The notes: generated by a model not told the origin, from the letters alone. DNA of 64,000 nt from Bryoerythrophyllum caledonicum (GCA_963971425.1 OZ020523.1:16922867-16986866), one strand, 5' to 3'. Counted from the stretch's first letter, positions 1 to 12,875 are shown. A program made the numbers and translations.

Positions 1-1
1 A

Positions 2-1015
2 GCCTTACAAGGGAGAGGAGAACTTGGTAAAAATGGAGCATGGCAAGTCAACGCTAGTGAAGGCCTTTACTCTATTGCTGAAAAGGCTAGTATCCTCCTG
101 AAGAGGCCCGCGGTTCTGGGCAACAATATTCTTACTACATGGGGGAAACTGGAAAGGGTGAGAGTGGTTAACTTCAAAAGGGAAAACAAGGAGAATGGGA
201 TTTTTCTTTACTATGGTAAAACCAGCTCTCTCGCGTGGGATCCAGGCCGCATTATTTGGCCTGACAAGAAGAAGTCCATTTCTTTCATGAACTATTCCAC
301 CAAACATGGAAGGATGATTCTTCAAGCTCGCCGTCCACCACCGAATGTGGTCCAGAAGAAATGGAGTCAAGTTCTCCCCAACAACTTCAAACTTAGGTGG
401 CGCAATGTTTGGGACAAAGAGCGAAGTGGGAAAGAAGCGGGACTGATCTGGCAATTGTGGCACAAAGCTATTGCTGTGAATAAATGGAGGAATCGGGCTT
501 CTCCTAACATTGATGATAGTTGCACCGTTTGTAGTCTGGGAGAACATGAGAGCATTTTGCATAGGTTCTGGAGCTGTAGTCAAGCTAGAGACGCGTGGGA
601 CTATGTTAACGAGATACTTCGCCGCCTCAGTAACTCCCCGCACTCCCAATGGGGTAGTGTTAATTTCAAACAGGCCCTTTTTGGAAGTACACCTCCCCGG
701 AGGCTTGCGAACCTCAGTAGAATCTGGCTCCTCTTAAGAGGGATTACTCTTCGGACTATCTGGCTTGCCAGGAACGATTGGGTGTTCAATCAGTTGAGGT
801 GGAATCAATATAAGGTTGAGAACGTCATTTGGCAGGGTCTCACTGATTATGGGAGGATTGTCTGGGGCAGAGTTCTCACTGCCAACACCGAGGCTAGCAG
901 AAACAAGGCGGCCAACCATTTCGACTCCACTTGGGGTTGCCATGAGTTGCTATGTAGCGTTCAAGGCGACCACATTGTCTGGGTCAAAGTTTTTCATGTT
1001 AGTTTGGAGTCGTGA
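2..1015 (+). pseudogene. LINE ORF2 C-terminal part with zf-RVT zinc finger, open at window edge
   Basis: The frame is open from base 2, so the start lies outside the window. It runs about 337 codons to the TGA at 1013-1015. Around 515-575 it holds a Cys-x2-Cys-x7-His-x4-Cys cluster (CTVCSLGEHESILHRFWSC), followed by tryptophan-rich text (ARDAW, IWLARNDWVF). This is the reverse-transcriptase zinc-binding domain found at the C-terminus of plant non-LTR retrotransposon ORF2. The reverse transcriptase itself would lie upstream, outside the window. No stop breaks this part, so the copy is younger than the LINE at 3.4-9.5 kb. It is called a pseudogene only because completeness cannot be judged. What is seen: open frame and zinc ligands. 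What is inferred: the LINE assignment. Confidence 0.75.
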
Positions 1016-1116
1016 GTCCTTTGGTGTTGCCGGAACTTGCACTCCGGTCTGTACTGGTGACTTTTTGCAATCAAACCTGGTTTTTGTTTTGCTTCAAAAA
1101 ATATATATATATATTT
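1016..1116 (+). mobile_element. Probable LINE 3' UTR and A/T tail
   Basis: After the stop, about 100 bases of G/T-rich text end in a run of A followed by an AT dinucleotide repeat (about 1098-1116). A short 3' UTR and a simple A/T tail are usual for plant LINEs. No target-site duplication can be checked because the 5' end lies outside the window. Confidence 0.5.
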
Positions 1117-1665
1117 TCAGATAACTTACATGGAAAAAACATGGGAAGGCATCGCCAATTTATGAGAAATGCATGAGAAAACCATGGTAGTGTCAGATTC
1201 AGTATGCAGCCAAAGTGGGTCACCCATTTCAGACCATCGTCCAATTGAGGACGATGCATTTTCCATGCATTGATCACAGTACAGTAGTGACACAATTAAA
1301 AAAATTCCAAGATGATCAGATCCACATTGAATTGTTCTTATCTATCCTCAGTATCCATGGATCAGTTGACAAATTACTGAATTTGACGACTGTGCTGTGT
1401 GTATATTCATATGTCCAGGAGTAGCCGAATAAAGTTATCAGACTCATGACACAACACTACAATAATTCATGGATTCCTTAATTTATCCCTGACAAAAAAG
1501 TGGAGGAAGATTTCCTTTTCTACCCGAGAATTGGATCTCAGATGCTTTGAACCTACTCCAGACTAGACACTCCCAACCCTCCCTATCACCCCTATCAACC
1601 AGAGAGCCAGAACACAAACAATAAATAACCAAAATGCCCACATAACAACTTGGAATGCGGCATTC
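1117..1665. other. Intergenic, nothing recognised
   Basis: This is AT-rich sequence without a credible open frame. The short frames at 1071-1424 show no family motifs and no codon bias. It ends at the left terminus of the nested TTAA elements. Confidence 0.5.
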
Positions 1666-3338
1666 TGAACCCTTAACCCTTTAGCGTCCAGGAAGCCTGA
1701 AATGGGACTCCGGAGGTGCTCAAACTCAATTTGCATGAAATCCATGAGGAACTAGGCTTCAAGATACAAGGTTCAGATTTGCGCACTCATTACACGAACA
1801 CTCTCCAACAATCAGATCATGATTTGGATTCATCGAACTCTTGGAAAAGCTAGGAATACAACATAAAATACACCAAATACACTAAGATACAGTGAATACA
1901 GTGAATACAGTGAATCCTATGTCACATACTATATTGTATTTCACACACATGCACATTGATTTTGGTCTTAAATTTTGATTGAACTTCGTCTTTAAAACAT
2001 TCTTCATTGTTTGGTATTGTTGATCTCTCTCCTCGCATACGAAACTTCCGTTTTGATTCGTATAAGGTTGGAACATTTTTGTATACAATCAAGTAGAAAA
2101 AAGCAAACAAATCACCAATAATTGTGTATTAAATATTTCCTTCACATATGGTATGTCAATGCAAAGCTATCAACCTAGTGCACATGTGAACCGCTCTAAT
2201 TCAAAGTAAAAAAATTCTTGCAAGAATCTATTGATGGTTAAAGTAGTACACCCTCCAAAATCTACTATTTTCACTACCAATATACGGTAACTTTAAACAC
2301 TATAATCTATTCCATCAACCATTGGATGTTGTGCAAAATTTCCCCAAAGTTTAGGTCATGGGTTAAGTTCAATTTTGTAAGGTTATATATTAATATTAGT
2401 CATTGTATTTCCATCAAATCCGGATCAAAAAAAACAATCAGTAGAAATCTTGGTTTTTCTAGAAGCATCCCTGGGCGCTAAAGGGTTAAAGGACCGTGCC
2501 TTATACTTCACCAAAACCACCCCAAAACTGCTACTTTGAGATGAGATATTATTAGACTTATGCAAACAACCTTTTACTATTTTCAACCATAGGATCTTCA
2601 ATCTAACTACTAAGAAAAGACACCCAAATTTTTTCATAAACTTTGACCATGCGGATGGTAAGATACATGCATTTTAAGAGTGAAAAATTGTTTTTTTTAC
2701 CCTATCTCGTCAAGGCCAATATACTTTGACTTAGGATAATGGCATATGTTTCTACTATACATTGCATAATCTCAATGGATCTATGTTCTACCTTGTGTTA
2801 GGTCATCGCAGGCAAAAAATCACAAGTAATGGAGGTGTTTACAATAAGAGAGATGGACTTGCAATGACTAGGGGTGTAGAAGTGGCCCATTGCTTAGGAA
2901 AGCAATTTTATTTTTCAAATAGAGAAATAATTGTTTGGATCTAAAATCTGAGTAGTGAATAGAAATATTATGACTTATTCTAACAATAGAAAACTATCTT
3001 TAAGAAAAATCCTTAATTTCTATGCGTTTTTAGTTGCAAAATTGAAGGTTGCCAAGAACTTTCCTTCACTACTACCCGCCTCAATAAAGTGCAATTGTCA
3101 ACTCTACAATAGCACTATTCATCTCTATAGTACCCTGCCCAAATGCAAAAATGAACATGCTTCAAATGTTTGAAGAACCATAACTTTTCCCTATAAATTC
3201 AAAAAAAATCCCCCCAAAGATAACCCATATTTCTATTCTCACAAAAAATTTCAAGAAGTTATCTTCAAAAATGGATTTTAGGAACCTGCCCAAAATCAAT
3301 TTGTACCCCGCAGGTACAGATGGTCCTTTAGGGGTTAA
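1666..3338. mobile_element. TTAA element b (piggyBac-like, non-autonomous), split by a nested element
   Basis: The left end reads TGAACCCTTAAAGGACC once the nested element is removed. The right end at 3322-3338 is the reverse complement of TTAACCCCTAAAGGACC. The two ends therefore match over 17 bases with two changes. Without the nested 813 bases the element is about 860 bp. Its body resembles the element at 17439-18368 and a truncated copy at 4832-5365. No transposase frame is present. TTAA target sites with ends starting CCC are the hallmark of the piggyBac superfamily. That assignment is inferred from the ends alone. Confidence 0.7.
1673..2489. mobile_element. TTAA element a (piggyBac-like MITE) nested inside element b
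   Basis: The element is 817 bp counted from TTAA to TTAA. The left end TTAACCCTTTAGCGTCCAGG and the reverse-complemented right end TTAACCCTTTAGCGCCCAGG match at 19 of 20 positions. It sits exactly in a TTAA that a C-to-T change created in the left terminus of element b. Short frames inside have no recognisable product. A triplicated AATACAGTG word lies near 1887-1915. Confidence 0.75.
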
Positions 3339-4831
3339 ACATCGCATTTTTAAGCATACAAAACCTCACCAATAATAGCTAAATACCACCAGCGATCATC
3401 ACTATTCAAGAAACAAAACTTATTGCCATTAAATCTAAGAAATACATCAAAAATCTTTTTCCAAATTACAAACCAATATTCAACAACACACATAGCCTCA
3501 CTAGATGCATCCAACAACAAATGAGGTACACACCGCCAAGGGGTGGACTACTCACACTCATACATAACTCATATGCATTCCCCGGAAACATCATTAAATC
3601 CCAACCCCCTCTAGAATATCACCATATCTGCAAATAATAAAAATTAACAACCAACCATTACAACTATGGATCCTATTATACATATATATGCCCTCTCATC
3701 AAGATGACACTAGGATTTTTAATAAAATACAAGATAACATCAAAAATAAAATTCATAATCACCCAAACCACACCTATATCTTATGTGGAGACTTTAATTG
3801 TGACATTGCCCTCATAGGCACACATAAAAAATATAGTATAATTGCATCCAAAGAAGAGGACATAGTATGCAGAACCTTTACAAATAGTCTACAACTAAAC
3901 TACATCCCCACCAATACATACCACTCTACGCAAGGTGGGATAAACTACACAGAAACGAGTCTGATTGACGAGCTTTACATGCACAAATCACAAGCCCAAC
4001 AATATAGGTCAACAATTGACACCACCAAAAATCTGAACTCCAATCACTTCTGCGTAACACTTCAAATTCCACAAAACACGCTACTAAATAGTCCACCTTC
4101 AACAAATGACAATACACTAACAACATTGGAACTCTAAATCCTATCCCCGAAGAAAACATGTAAAACTTCCACACTACATTCTAAAATGAAACTCACTACA
4201 CATAGATAATCTAATTACAAACTTAGATCTCAAGGAAAATCTAATACATATGCAATGGCTAGAAACATGCAACGCCCTAGGTGCCCTTAGTCAAGAAACT
4301 GCCAAAACTCTCAAATTAATGTGCAAAGCACAAAACTTGCCACAACTTACCACTTACTCAAGAGCAATACAACAAGGCAGATTTTTTATCAAGAAAACTA
4401 GCAAAGAAATGGAAACAACACCTAGCAACCTACCACCTCATCAAGAAAACCATTTGTATTACTAAACAAAACACAGACCGTTGTAATCACCCTATACTAA
4501 ATAGTATACAAAATCACCAATATACCTACATACGACAACTTTCTCCATAAGGCACCCATATCAAACCTTGGATTGACGAGATAGCTCAAATAGCATGCAC
4601 TCCCAATAAAATTGCCAACAAATTTACCACTGTGTACAATAGAGAATGCATTAAAAAAGCCGTATCAGAATACCAACAAATATATGGACATAATCCGAAG
4701 AAAATCAACTACAAAATCTTCAAAAATAATTTGGCAATACCACTAGGCTACATAGTAGACCAAAACGGTAACATTCTAACAAGCCCTGAAGACATTGCCA
4801 ATGAAATCTACATCCAACCATCTACTATTCA

Positions 4832-5365
4832 ACAACCTCTAAAGACCGGCCCTTGTGCTTCACCAAAACCACCCGAAAATTGCCACTTTGACATGAGATA
4901 TTATTGACTAATGAAAACATACGACCATGTGATCTTCAACCATAGGATCTTTAAGCTAACTACTACAAGAAGACACCCAATTTTTTTTGTAAAGTTGATT
5001 GTGTGGATTGTAAGATACATGCGTTTTAAGAGTGCAAAATTGTTTTTGTCCATTGTGCCCGGACAGGGCCATCGTAGTTTGACTCAAGATAATGGCATAT
5101 TCTCTACTACTCATTGCATAAGCTCAATGGATCTACGTTCTACCTTGTATTAGGTCATCGCACGAAAAAATCACAAGTAAAGGAGGTGTTTGCGATAAGA
5201 AAAATGGACTTGCAACAACTAGAGAAGAGAAAGTGGTCCTTTACTTAGGAAGCAATTTTATTTTTTAGTTAGAGAAATAATTGTTGTATCTAAAATCCAA
5301 ATGATGAATAGAATTATCATGACTTATTTTGATGAAATGATGTATAGAATTATCACGACATATGG
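4832..5365. mobile_element. Truncated TTAA element (copy of element b) inserted in the LINE
   Basis: From about 4832 the text matches element b at 2486-2970 almost continuously, including the words GATGAGATATTATT, CATTGCATAA and GGTCATCGCA. The left end ACAACCTCTAAAG is a worn form of TTAACCCCTAAAG. The match stops near 5365, where reverse-transcriptase coding text resumes, so the right third of the element is missing. It lies between the linker and the reverse-transcriptase domain of the LINE and so postdates the LINE. Confidence 0.65.
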
Positions 5366-6429
5366 TGAAATACACAAGATTCTACATGATAGCCAAGGAT
5401 GTTTTAGAGCAAAACGTAGCAATGCCAGACAACTACAAAATTTAATTGCAACATTAAGAGATGCTATATTCAATAATCAAGACATCTATATCCCATATAT
5501 AGAATTTAAAAGCCTTTGGATCAATAGACCATGCAAGACTACTCGCAATCATGAGCGACCTCGGTTATCCTACCCATGCTGTAATACTCATTGGCAACAT
5601 CTACTCACAATCAACAACTATCTATATATGAGAACAATTTGGAAAAACACACCAAATTCCTACTCAGAGAGACACTAAACAAGGTAACGTCCTTAGCCTG
5701 TATTTGTTCACCATATTCCTTGAACCATTACTTAGATGACTTAACGCAGAAACAATGGCTACACGTTTGGTACATCCAGAATCACGATTAACTTTGTTGC
5801 ATTTGCGGACGATTTGGCTGCAATATGTAACAGACCGAAAGCAATACAAATACAACTAAATAAAATTGACAAGTTTTGCAAGTGGGTTGGTATGGAACTT
5901 GGAGTCTCCAAATGCGTAGTTACTTGATGCGTTAAAATGACCAAAATGAGCCCAACCGCATTCAAAGCACTAATGCAAGCAACAAATATTAACTACAAAA
6001 GCAACCTCGCACTAGTACTCTATCAAAACGAACCATATGTATATCTCGGAACTCAACTATTTCCCTTACTAAAATGAGAAATCTAGACTTACATAACTAC
6101 CACTAAACTGAGCAAACAATGTAAAGAGCTTATAGATAGCATGCTCTGCTACAATGAAACAAAAAAGTAATATGATTGACTTAGTCCTTAGACCTAGAGT
6201 GTCATACAACTTCTATGGAGTACCAAATTCAATGCTTGCCATCAAAAAAGTAGAGAAAAAAATCATAGCAATACAAAAAACTATATGTAGCGTCTCCAAA
6301 TGCGTGCCAAATATCATAGCACAACTCTCACATAATCTTTTTGGACTACAAGCTTTTTCCTTAAAAAGTGATTACCTTGTTGTATCAGAGAACAAATACA
6401 AAATGCCTTCAATGATAAAGGATGATTAA

Positions 6430-8400
6430 GAAAAAATTACAAAGGCCTATTACACCTCATTCTAGTCAAATATAGATGAGCCAAAGAACTTCCAAGACTA
6501 AATAGCTAAGATTGTTATAGATCTTCCATAACCCGTACACTATACCTACTCAAAACCGTGGGGAAAGTTCATATAAGAAGCACAATATAGAATTTTTTAC
6601 TAGAATCAGCACCCCTCGAAAGTATTTGGCTACGAAAACACAAAAAAGGGCACAACTAAATGAACAATTATCTTTGAAAATGCTACAAAAAATATTTACC
6701 GTCAACATCATTACATTAAGCTAAATCACACTACCAAATGGTAATCAACTAATGGATGAGTCCGATTTAAACTACACCACTCTACACCTACAAAATTAAT
6801 AAAAAGTGCACAATACATTGCTAAACAACTATTATGTTGTTTGAAATGCTAAGATACATGCCTTCAACTCTACATAATACATCCAAGCCCAAAAATCCTA
6901 CAACAAGAACACATTTGTATAAATAACAATATGTATCCCAATATAATTACCGCATCCATCTACCCACCCAATTCCCCCATCCACATCATCTTCCACCACC
7001 ACCACATATTCTAAAAAATGTTGCACATACCAGATGAATACAATAATAGATCACAAACACAAAAGAGACAAAGATTTTGATAACATACAAAAATATGATA
7101 CTTCATATCTTTGTCAATGGACAATTCAAGACAACACCAAATAGCAACCACAACAAAACCTATTCCCATGGAACAATCCCAATACCTCACAACAAAGTAT
7201 TGAATGTATCAAACAATACTATTTAACACAACAAAATAAATACTACTTAATCATTATAAAAGCACATCTCATCCACAAGACCAACCTAGGGACACAAGAT
7301 TTGTTACTCCCCTCTAAGTCTCCCACTAATACATATCTTTACCACCAAAACCAATCCAAACAATGACATCATCACACAAAAAAATACCATCCAAATACAA
7401 CAAGATAAGGCACATATATACAACAACAACAAAAAATACTTAATAGGTATTTTTTAGTTTACTTGGAAAAACATTTGACTTTAAATGGGAAGGCGTTGGC
7501 TACGCCCATCTACATAACAGATAAGATGCACAACAAGCCATACACTGCGCAAGATTAGCAGCAAAAAGTAACCCAACCAACATCACATTCATGTCACTGA
7601 TACCCGATGACAACTCGTGCAAAGATATTAACCAAGACATGGGTCCCTTCTCCAACTCCTACATGATTGAATTATTTGAAGCAGATATAGTAACTTATAC
7701 ACATATACAGAACGTGTTTTACCAAAAGAACTTTGTAAACTGAGAAAAGAAACCTTGAAGCTCCAAATAATTTCCATACATCACGAAAGTAAAACTTTGG
7801 GTAACCAAAAACAACTAAACCACCTCACACAAATACTAAAAACCTAAATATACAACAACTATGTACAATAATTGCTCCATCCACTCCTACAACAATAATA
7901 GTAAATTGTAGTGAACACTAGACTAAACTATCATATCCAAATACAACCCAAAATCAAAGTACGAGCTGAATATCACTACTTGATTATGGCGCAATCTATC
8001 CCCTTATATTTAACCCAAAGTATTGTTGCTACACATATGGATCTTTCTAAGAACCAATAGAATTTAGTCCAGGAAACTAGCATAGGGAAAAACTAGATAT
8101 GGTATATATAATGCATCAAAAGACATCACAATTGCCTAATGACTACATGAGTTACAAAATATGAATAGAGCACAAATGATGGCCATCCACAAAACACTAC
8201 AAATTTTAAAAACTAAATATCCAAATGAACGGACACAATTTTCACAGATTGTGTAGATGTATTATATCTCCTAAACACACAAATACCACATCCTACCATT
8301 CATAATTATAGCCATTCATACCATTCATAATAGCCATCCAGATAAAGTCATCTTTACCTCAATGGTACAAATGTTACAAATACGTACACAATCCACAAAC
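6430..8400. other. AT-rich interior of the decayed LINE, little readable
   Basis: This lies between the reverse-transcriptase remnant and the readable C-terminal remnant. It has long A-rich and CA-rich text with frequent stops in all frames. It is probably the degraded connecting part of the LINE. No separate gene is supported. Confidence 0.45.
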
Positions 8401-9656
8401 TTATACAAAGTGAGGGCATATGTCAACATTGATGGGAATGAAGAAACGGACAACTAGCCAAAAGAGGAAGAGACAAAGAACATATGGAAGTCAAACACAC
8501 ATACAACATGCCCACACAACACCATACTGTTATCAAAGAGATGTATGGTCTTCCATGGGCAACACCCCAGACAAAGGCCCTATACGATTCCTAGACAATA
8601 CCTCAAAAGACACGATCTCTATAATAACCTAACGGGCTTAGCTAGAAATTTCCCAAACATAGAAAAATTGGCAGGTAATAAAGACATCAATACCAAACTC
8701 TCCAATGACTTTTGGAAAAATCCCCTTATCAGAGATTCACATAAAACTTGTATCATAAAATTTAGGACTGGCCAATGTATGGGAAATGCGAGAAAGCAAC
8801 TCTTCTTTGGATAAAAAAGATTCCCCTTTATCACATGCCCCGTCTCACACTCTACAAAACCAGACACCTAGTTATATATACTACTCAAGTGCCAACACCA
8901 CATACACTCATTAATAGTTAAAGACACAACAAATCAATATGAAAAATTAGAAAACTACTAACAACGCATAGCAAAACTCCATGCCTCATTTTTATGAATG
9001 TTGGTACCTTTACAATAACTGTATCTAAAAATATAGTCTCACCATGGCTACTTCCACGTACATGTGGGTTAAAATGATTTTACTATATTGCTAGGTTTAA
9101 ACCAGACATATTATGTGTTTGCAGCATACCATACAACCACCCTTCGCCAAAAACCTCCAACCCATACATCACTATATAATTCATCGAATTCACATATTGT
9201 AACAATAGATTCTTGCCAAGTACCATCCAACAAAATATAAAAAAATATCAACCGTTTCTAATAGAAATTAGTGCAATTGGCTGGAAAGTGAATCTTCTAA
9301 TAGTAATCATAGCTGGAGCTAGAGCTACTACATATATCTCCTCTATAAAATCAATTGAACACACATTTATAATCCCAATAGCCTCCATTTGAAGCACTTT
9401 CAAAAACCTTAACACCATTGCTATCCAATACGCCATGTCTATTCCCCAGCATAAAAAAAGACTATAAAATAACCAACCCTACATAAGAACTAAAACAACC
9501 CCCTCCCCCCCAGCTTGTTTGAGCTTCTTATTCTACAATGCCTACCCTCGAGAGGAAGAAGTAGTTCCAAACCACTAAACCTTTATCCAATGGGCATCGC
9601 TTTAGTGGTGGAACAAATAGACACTTTATTCACACCGATCTCCTCTAGAGAGCGGC

Positions 9657-10115
9657 CTTCTTCTTCTTCTTCTTCTTCTTCTTCTTCTTCTTCTTCTTCT
9701 TCTTCTTCTTCTTCTTCTTCTTCTTCTTCTTCTTCTTCTTCTTCTTCTTCTTCTTCTTCTTCTTCTTCTTCTTCTTCTTCTTCTTCTTCTTCTTCTTCTT
9801 CTTCTTCTTCTTCTTCTTCTTCTTCTTCTTCTTCTTCTTCTTCTTCTTCTTCTTCTTCTTCTTCTTCTTCTTCTTCTTCTTCTTCTTCTTCTTCTTCTTC
9901 TTCTTCTTCTTCTTCTTCTTCTTCTTCTTCTTCTTCTTCTTCTTCTTCTTCTTCTTCTTCTTCTTCTTCTTCTTCTTCTTCTTCTTCTTCTTCTTCTTCT
10001 TCTTCTTCTTCTTCTTCTTCTTCTTCTTCTTCTTCTTCTTCTTCTTCTTCTTCTTCTTCTTCTTCTTCTTCTTCTTCTTCTTCTTCTTCTTCTTCTTCTT
10101 CTTCTTCTTCTTCTT

Positions 10116-10145
<30 letters not shown>
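9657..10145. repeat. Perfect (TTC)n / (GAA)n microsatellite, about 163 units
   Basis: Uninterrupted TTC trinucleotides run from 9657 to 10145, about 489 bp, with no variant unit. The poly-Ser and poly-Lys frames across it are artefacts of the repeat. Pure GAA/TTC tracts of this size form triplexes and can silence nearby genes: the FXN intron repeat in humans and the IIL1 intron repeat in Arabidopsis Bur-0 are known cases. An assembly error in the length is possible. Confidence 0.97.
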
Positions 10146-10146
<1 letters not shown>

Positions 10147-11180
10147 AAATAAGCTACTTGCAAATGTTTGGGGTGCAAATCCAATCATTTGTTCGGGTGT
10201 ACACATCGGGCCTCATGTGCGTTAGCTTATTGGAGTTCAGTACATCGTTCCGTGAATATAGTGTAGACTAGACTATTTGAAATTTCCTACACTAATTGAA
10301 AATTTACATGCAATTGTTGACTGACACACACTTGCTTGAGAACAAATACCCAATCAGAACTTGGCATGTACATGCTTTGATGGAAATTAGTGTGAGTGAT
10401 CTACATCAATTATCCCTCTACACTATATTCAGTGTTTAGTGTAGTGCATTTGGAATGAAAATAAGTTCCCAACTTACGGTAATTCTAGTCCGAGTAAAAC
10501 TACGGCAGTTACTACCAGCAGGAAACTGGTGAAGGGGGGTACTTGTATCAAAGATACCGTAAGTACAGCTCGTCTTTTCTCACAAACAAGGTCCACTTGC
10601 AGTAGTTCTGTCTCAACCCAATGAGTACACACTACACTAAACATCGCATTAAGTGTAGTCATTCAAATAGTGTAATTACCCTACTACACTATTTGCGAAC
10701 TTGTTCATAATTAGTGTTAGCTGCGGCAAGCTTTTTCATACACTAATAGTGATTGTATTCATTGCGGCAAGCTTTTTCATACACTAATTGTGCACAAGTA
10801 AAATAAAAAAACACCCATTTTTGCTGCCATTCACATATAGTGTAATGTTTCACATTTAGTGTAATGTTGTGTTATTACACTAATTGTAATTCTTACATTT
10901 AGCGTAAGGGTTTGTATTTAGTGTAGACGACACTAAATGCGATGTTTAGTGTACTCGTTTTACATAATATGACAAAATCCTAGATACTAACCATATCCTC
11001 AAGATCATGATATTCAGTAAAGACTCAAACAGTTTGACTTGATTCCTCATTACAACATCTTCTCAGCAAGGAAAGGGAGTGGAGTCCTTGGAACACAAAT
11101 CAGTGATAATAAAAGCGTTTCAATTTGCTTATCTCTGAGAGACTGTATACCGTATGCATTAGTACACCAATTTTTTTTAA
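10146..11180. repeat. AT-rich stretch dense in TTAGTGTA / TACACTAA words
   Basis: Between about 10255 and 10960 the words TAGTGTA, ACACTAA and close variants occur more than fifteen times on both strands. A 24-base segment starting GCGGCAAGC also occurs twice, at about 10721 and 10763. Such short motifs in both orientations resemble the subterminal repeats of CACTA (En/Spm) elements. No clean CACTA ends or transposase were found, so this may be a decayed end of such an element. No gene is seen. Confidence 0.4.
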
Positions 11181-11187
11181 CATAGTG

Positions 11188-11275
11188 GGTATCACCTAGG
11201 TATTACATGAATATTGCTTAGATATTACAAGGGTACGACCTTGGCATTACATGGGTATCACCTTAGATAATATTT
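11188..11275. repeat. Degenerate 11-bp-period array (locus 1)
   Basis: About eight consecutive 11-base units of the type RGGTATYACNT, for example GGGTATCACCT then AGGTATTACAT. Related arrays occur at 30865-30955, 43885-43985, 44690-44790 and 60478-60545. Confidence 0.6.
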
Positions 11276-11926
11276 ATTATTTTCCAATTGTTTTGGACAC
11301 CCTCCATTTGAATTAATTATGTACAAACCCGACCAACGCGTAGGGTAGTACCACAATAGTTTCACAAAATTACAACGAATGGATACTACCAACCCATATT
11401 TTTTCGTTTTAATGGGATAGTCATAGTGGCTACAGAGGCCAAGGGAGCTATAGCACTTCTGGCCTTCTCTTGAAATCAAACAGAACCAAATTTTCTCCAT
11501 AAATATCCATTTTTGAGAATTCATCTCCATAAACATAGAATTGTACATCCTTTTTGGCGATAGGATGGAGTCCCGGTTGTTCATTAGTGGCAATATGACG
11601 ATATTGCAATGGCCATTTTGGCGACATGAAATCATAAATTTTTCCACTTTTTTTTGGGAATTTCCTTTTTTGGGAATTTCTTTTTCGCGACTTGGCTCCA
11701 GGTCGACAAAATAAAATAAAATAAGGGCTGATAACTACACTCAAATTCTTTCCTGACGCTAGGAAGATACTATTCCAATCGACGCTCTTTCAAGCCGGCT
11801 CGCGTGGAATGAGCCTGGAACATCGCTCATCTCACACGAGCTCCTCGCTTCGGACATGAAATATTAGGACTGGACCTGCAACGTACGTCCATATTTCAGC
11901 AGGCAGCAGTCGAGGGCAGGCATCGT
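11276..11926. other. Intergenic, nothing recognised
   Basis: The minus-strand frames at 11258-11744 overlap each other without family motifs. No gene is supported. The stretch ends at a TTAA element. Confidence 0.4.
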
Positions 11927-12875
11927 TTAACCCCTAAGGTACCAAGTGTCAAAAATGGGCTTTTTGAAAGTTCGGTCAGGTTCCTATGGTGTCAATTTCC
12001 AACATTCTTCTTTGATTTTTTTACTGTAGAAAGACATTACCAAGATCTTGGTGGGAAAACAATTTGTTCCTAAATTAGACATTTGATGAAAAAGTTACAG
12101 GGATCTGAATTTTATATGGGTAGGGCAGGCACCTCGAGCACCTCCAAAAACTTTTGATAGGACACTCTATTGAAAGTGAGATTGTCAGTACTCGCAAGTG
12201 ATATTATTTCCCTTCCTATTGTCAAAAAAAAGTTCTTGTCTTTAGTGAAAAATAGCATACCAACCCAAGTCAAACATTTTCACACATTGTCACTCATTGT
12301 CGGGCAAGGTACCAAAAAAACTTCTCTTTTCCACATAAAACCTAGGTATCTTTATATTTTCCACTTTTTATTTTTTCCACAACAACATGTAATGTAAACC
12401 TTCTTATTGACCATTTGGATTATCAATCGAAAACATATTAAGTTCAAAAAAAATTAAAGTGTGAATTAACAAATTTCGAGCCTCCACTCCTTGCACACTT
12501 GTTTTGAATATGCTACACCCCGTCTCTACCTTTAAAAATTGGTGTGTAAGGAGCTAACATCATGCTTAACAAGATGGTAATAGATTTAGACCTTGTGTAG
12601 TGAAATTTTTTGACACCAACTGAAGTCAAAGTCTGCTGATCCACTAAACGCAGGGAAGAAAATGAACCATTTGCTTGACTTCAAACACTATAATCTTTCA
12701 ATCCATGCGGTCAAAGTTTATGAAATTTTGTACATGTATTACTTAATAAGCCTTTATTGAGATCCTACGGTCAGAATAAAATCAAAGTTTTTGTTACCTT
12801 CTTTATTCATTGCACTAGAATACATTAATTTTGAAGTGTTTTTGGTGTAAACTATCACGGTACCTTAGGGGTTAA
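11927..12875. mobile_element. TTAA element c (piggyBac-like, non-autonomous), 949 bp
   Basis: Both ends are TTAACCCCTAAGGTACC in inverted orientation and match perfectly over 17 bases. The body is shared in the same orientation with the elements at 18567-19491 and 60611-61521, and in reverse with 17439-18368. Shared words include TGCTACACCCC and CAAACATTTTCACACATT. There is no coding frame of note. This is the cleanest member of the family here. Confidence 0.8.

Larger units (their letters stand above)
3380..9480 (+). pseudogene. Decayed LINE: endonuclease, reverse transcriptase and C-terminal region
   Basis: Fragments in several frames follow the order of a non-LTR retrotransposon. Near 3396-3640, text like ITIQETKL and GGLLTLIHNSYAF matches the start of an endonuclease/exonuclease/phosphatase domain. 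At 3688-4137, CGDFNCD, SLIDELYMH and a SNHF variant of the SDH motif continue it. A linker lies at about 4632-4830. Reverse-transcriptase text follows after an inserted element: QGCFRAKRS (about 5395), KAFGSIDH in a shifted frame (about 5510), TKQGNVLSLYLF (about 5675) and the FADD catalytic box (about 5800). C-terminal text is readable at 8545-8870 and at about 9110-9440, through stops. Many frameshifts and stops make it dead. The AT bias is strong. The 3' end near 9445-9480 is approximate. Confidence 0.75.

Noticed and set aside
9515..10184. Long poly-Ser (+) and poly-Lys (-) open frames
   Set aside because: They are made only by the TTC/GAA repeat.
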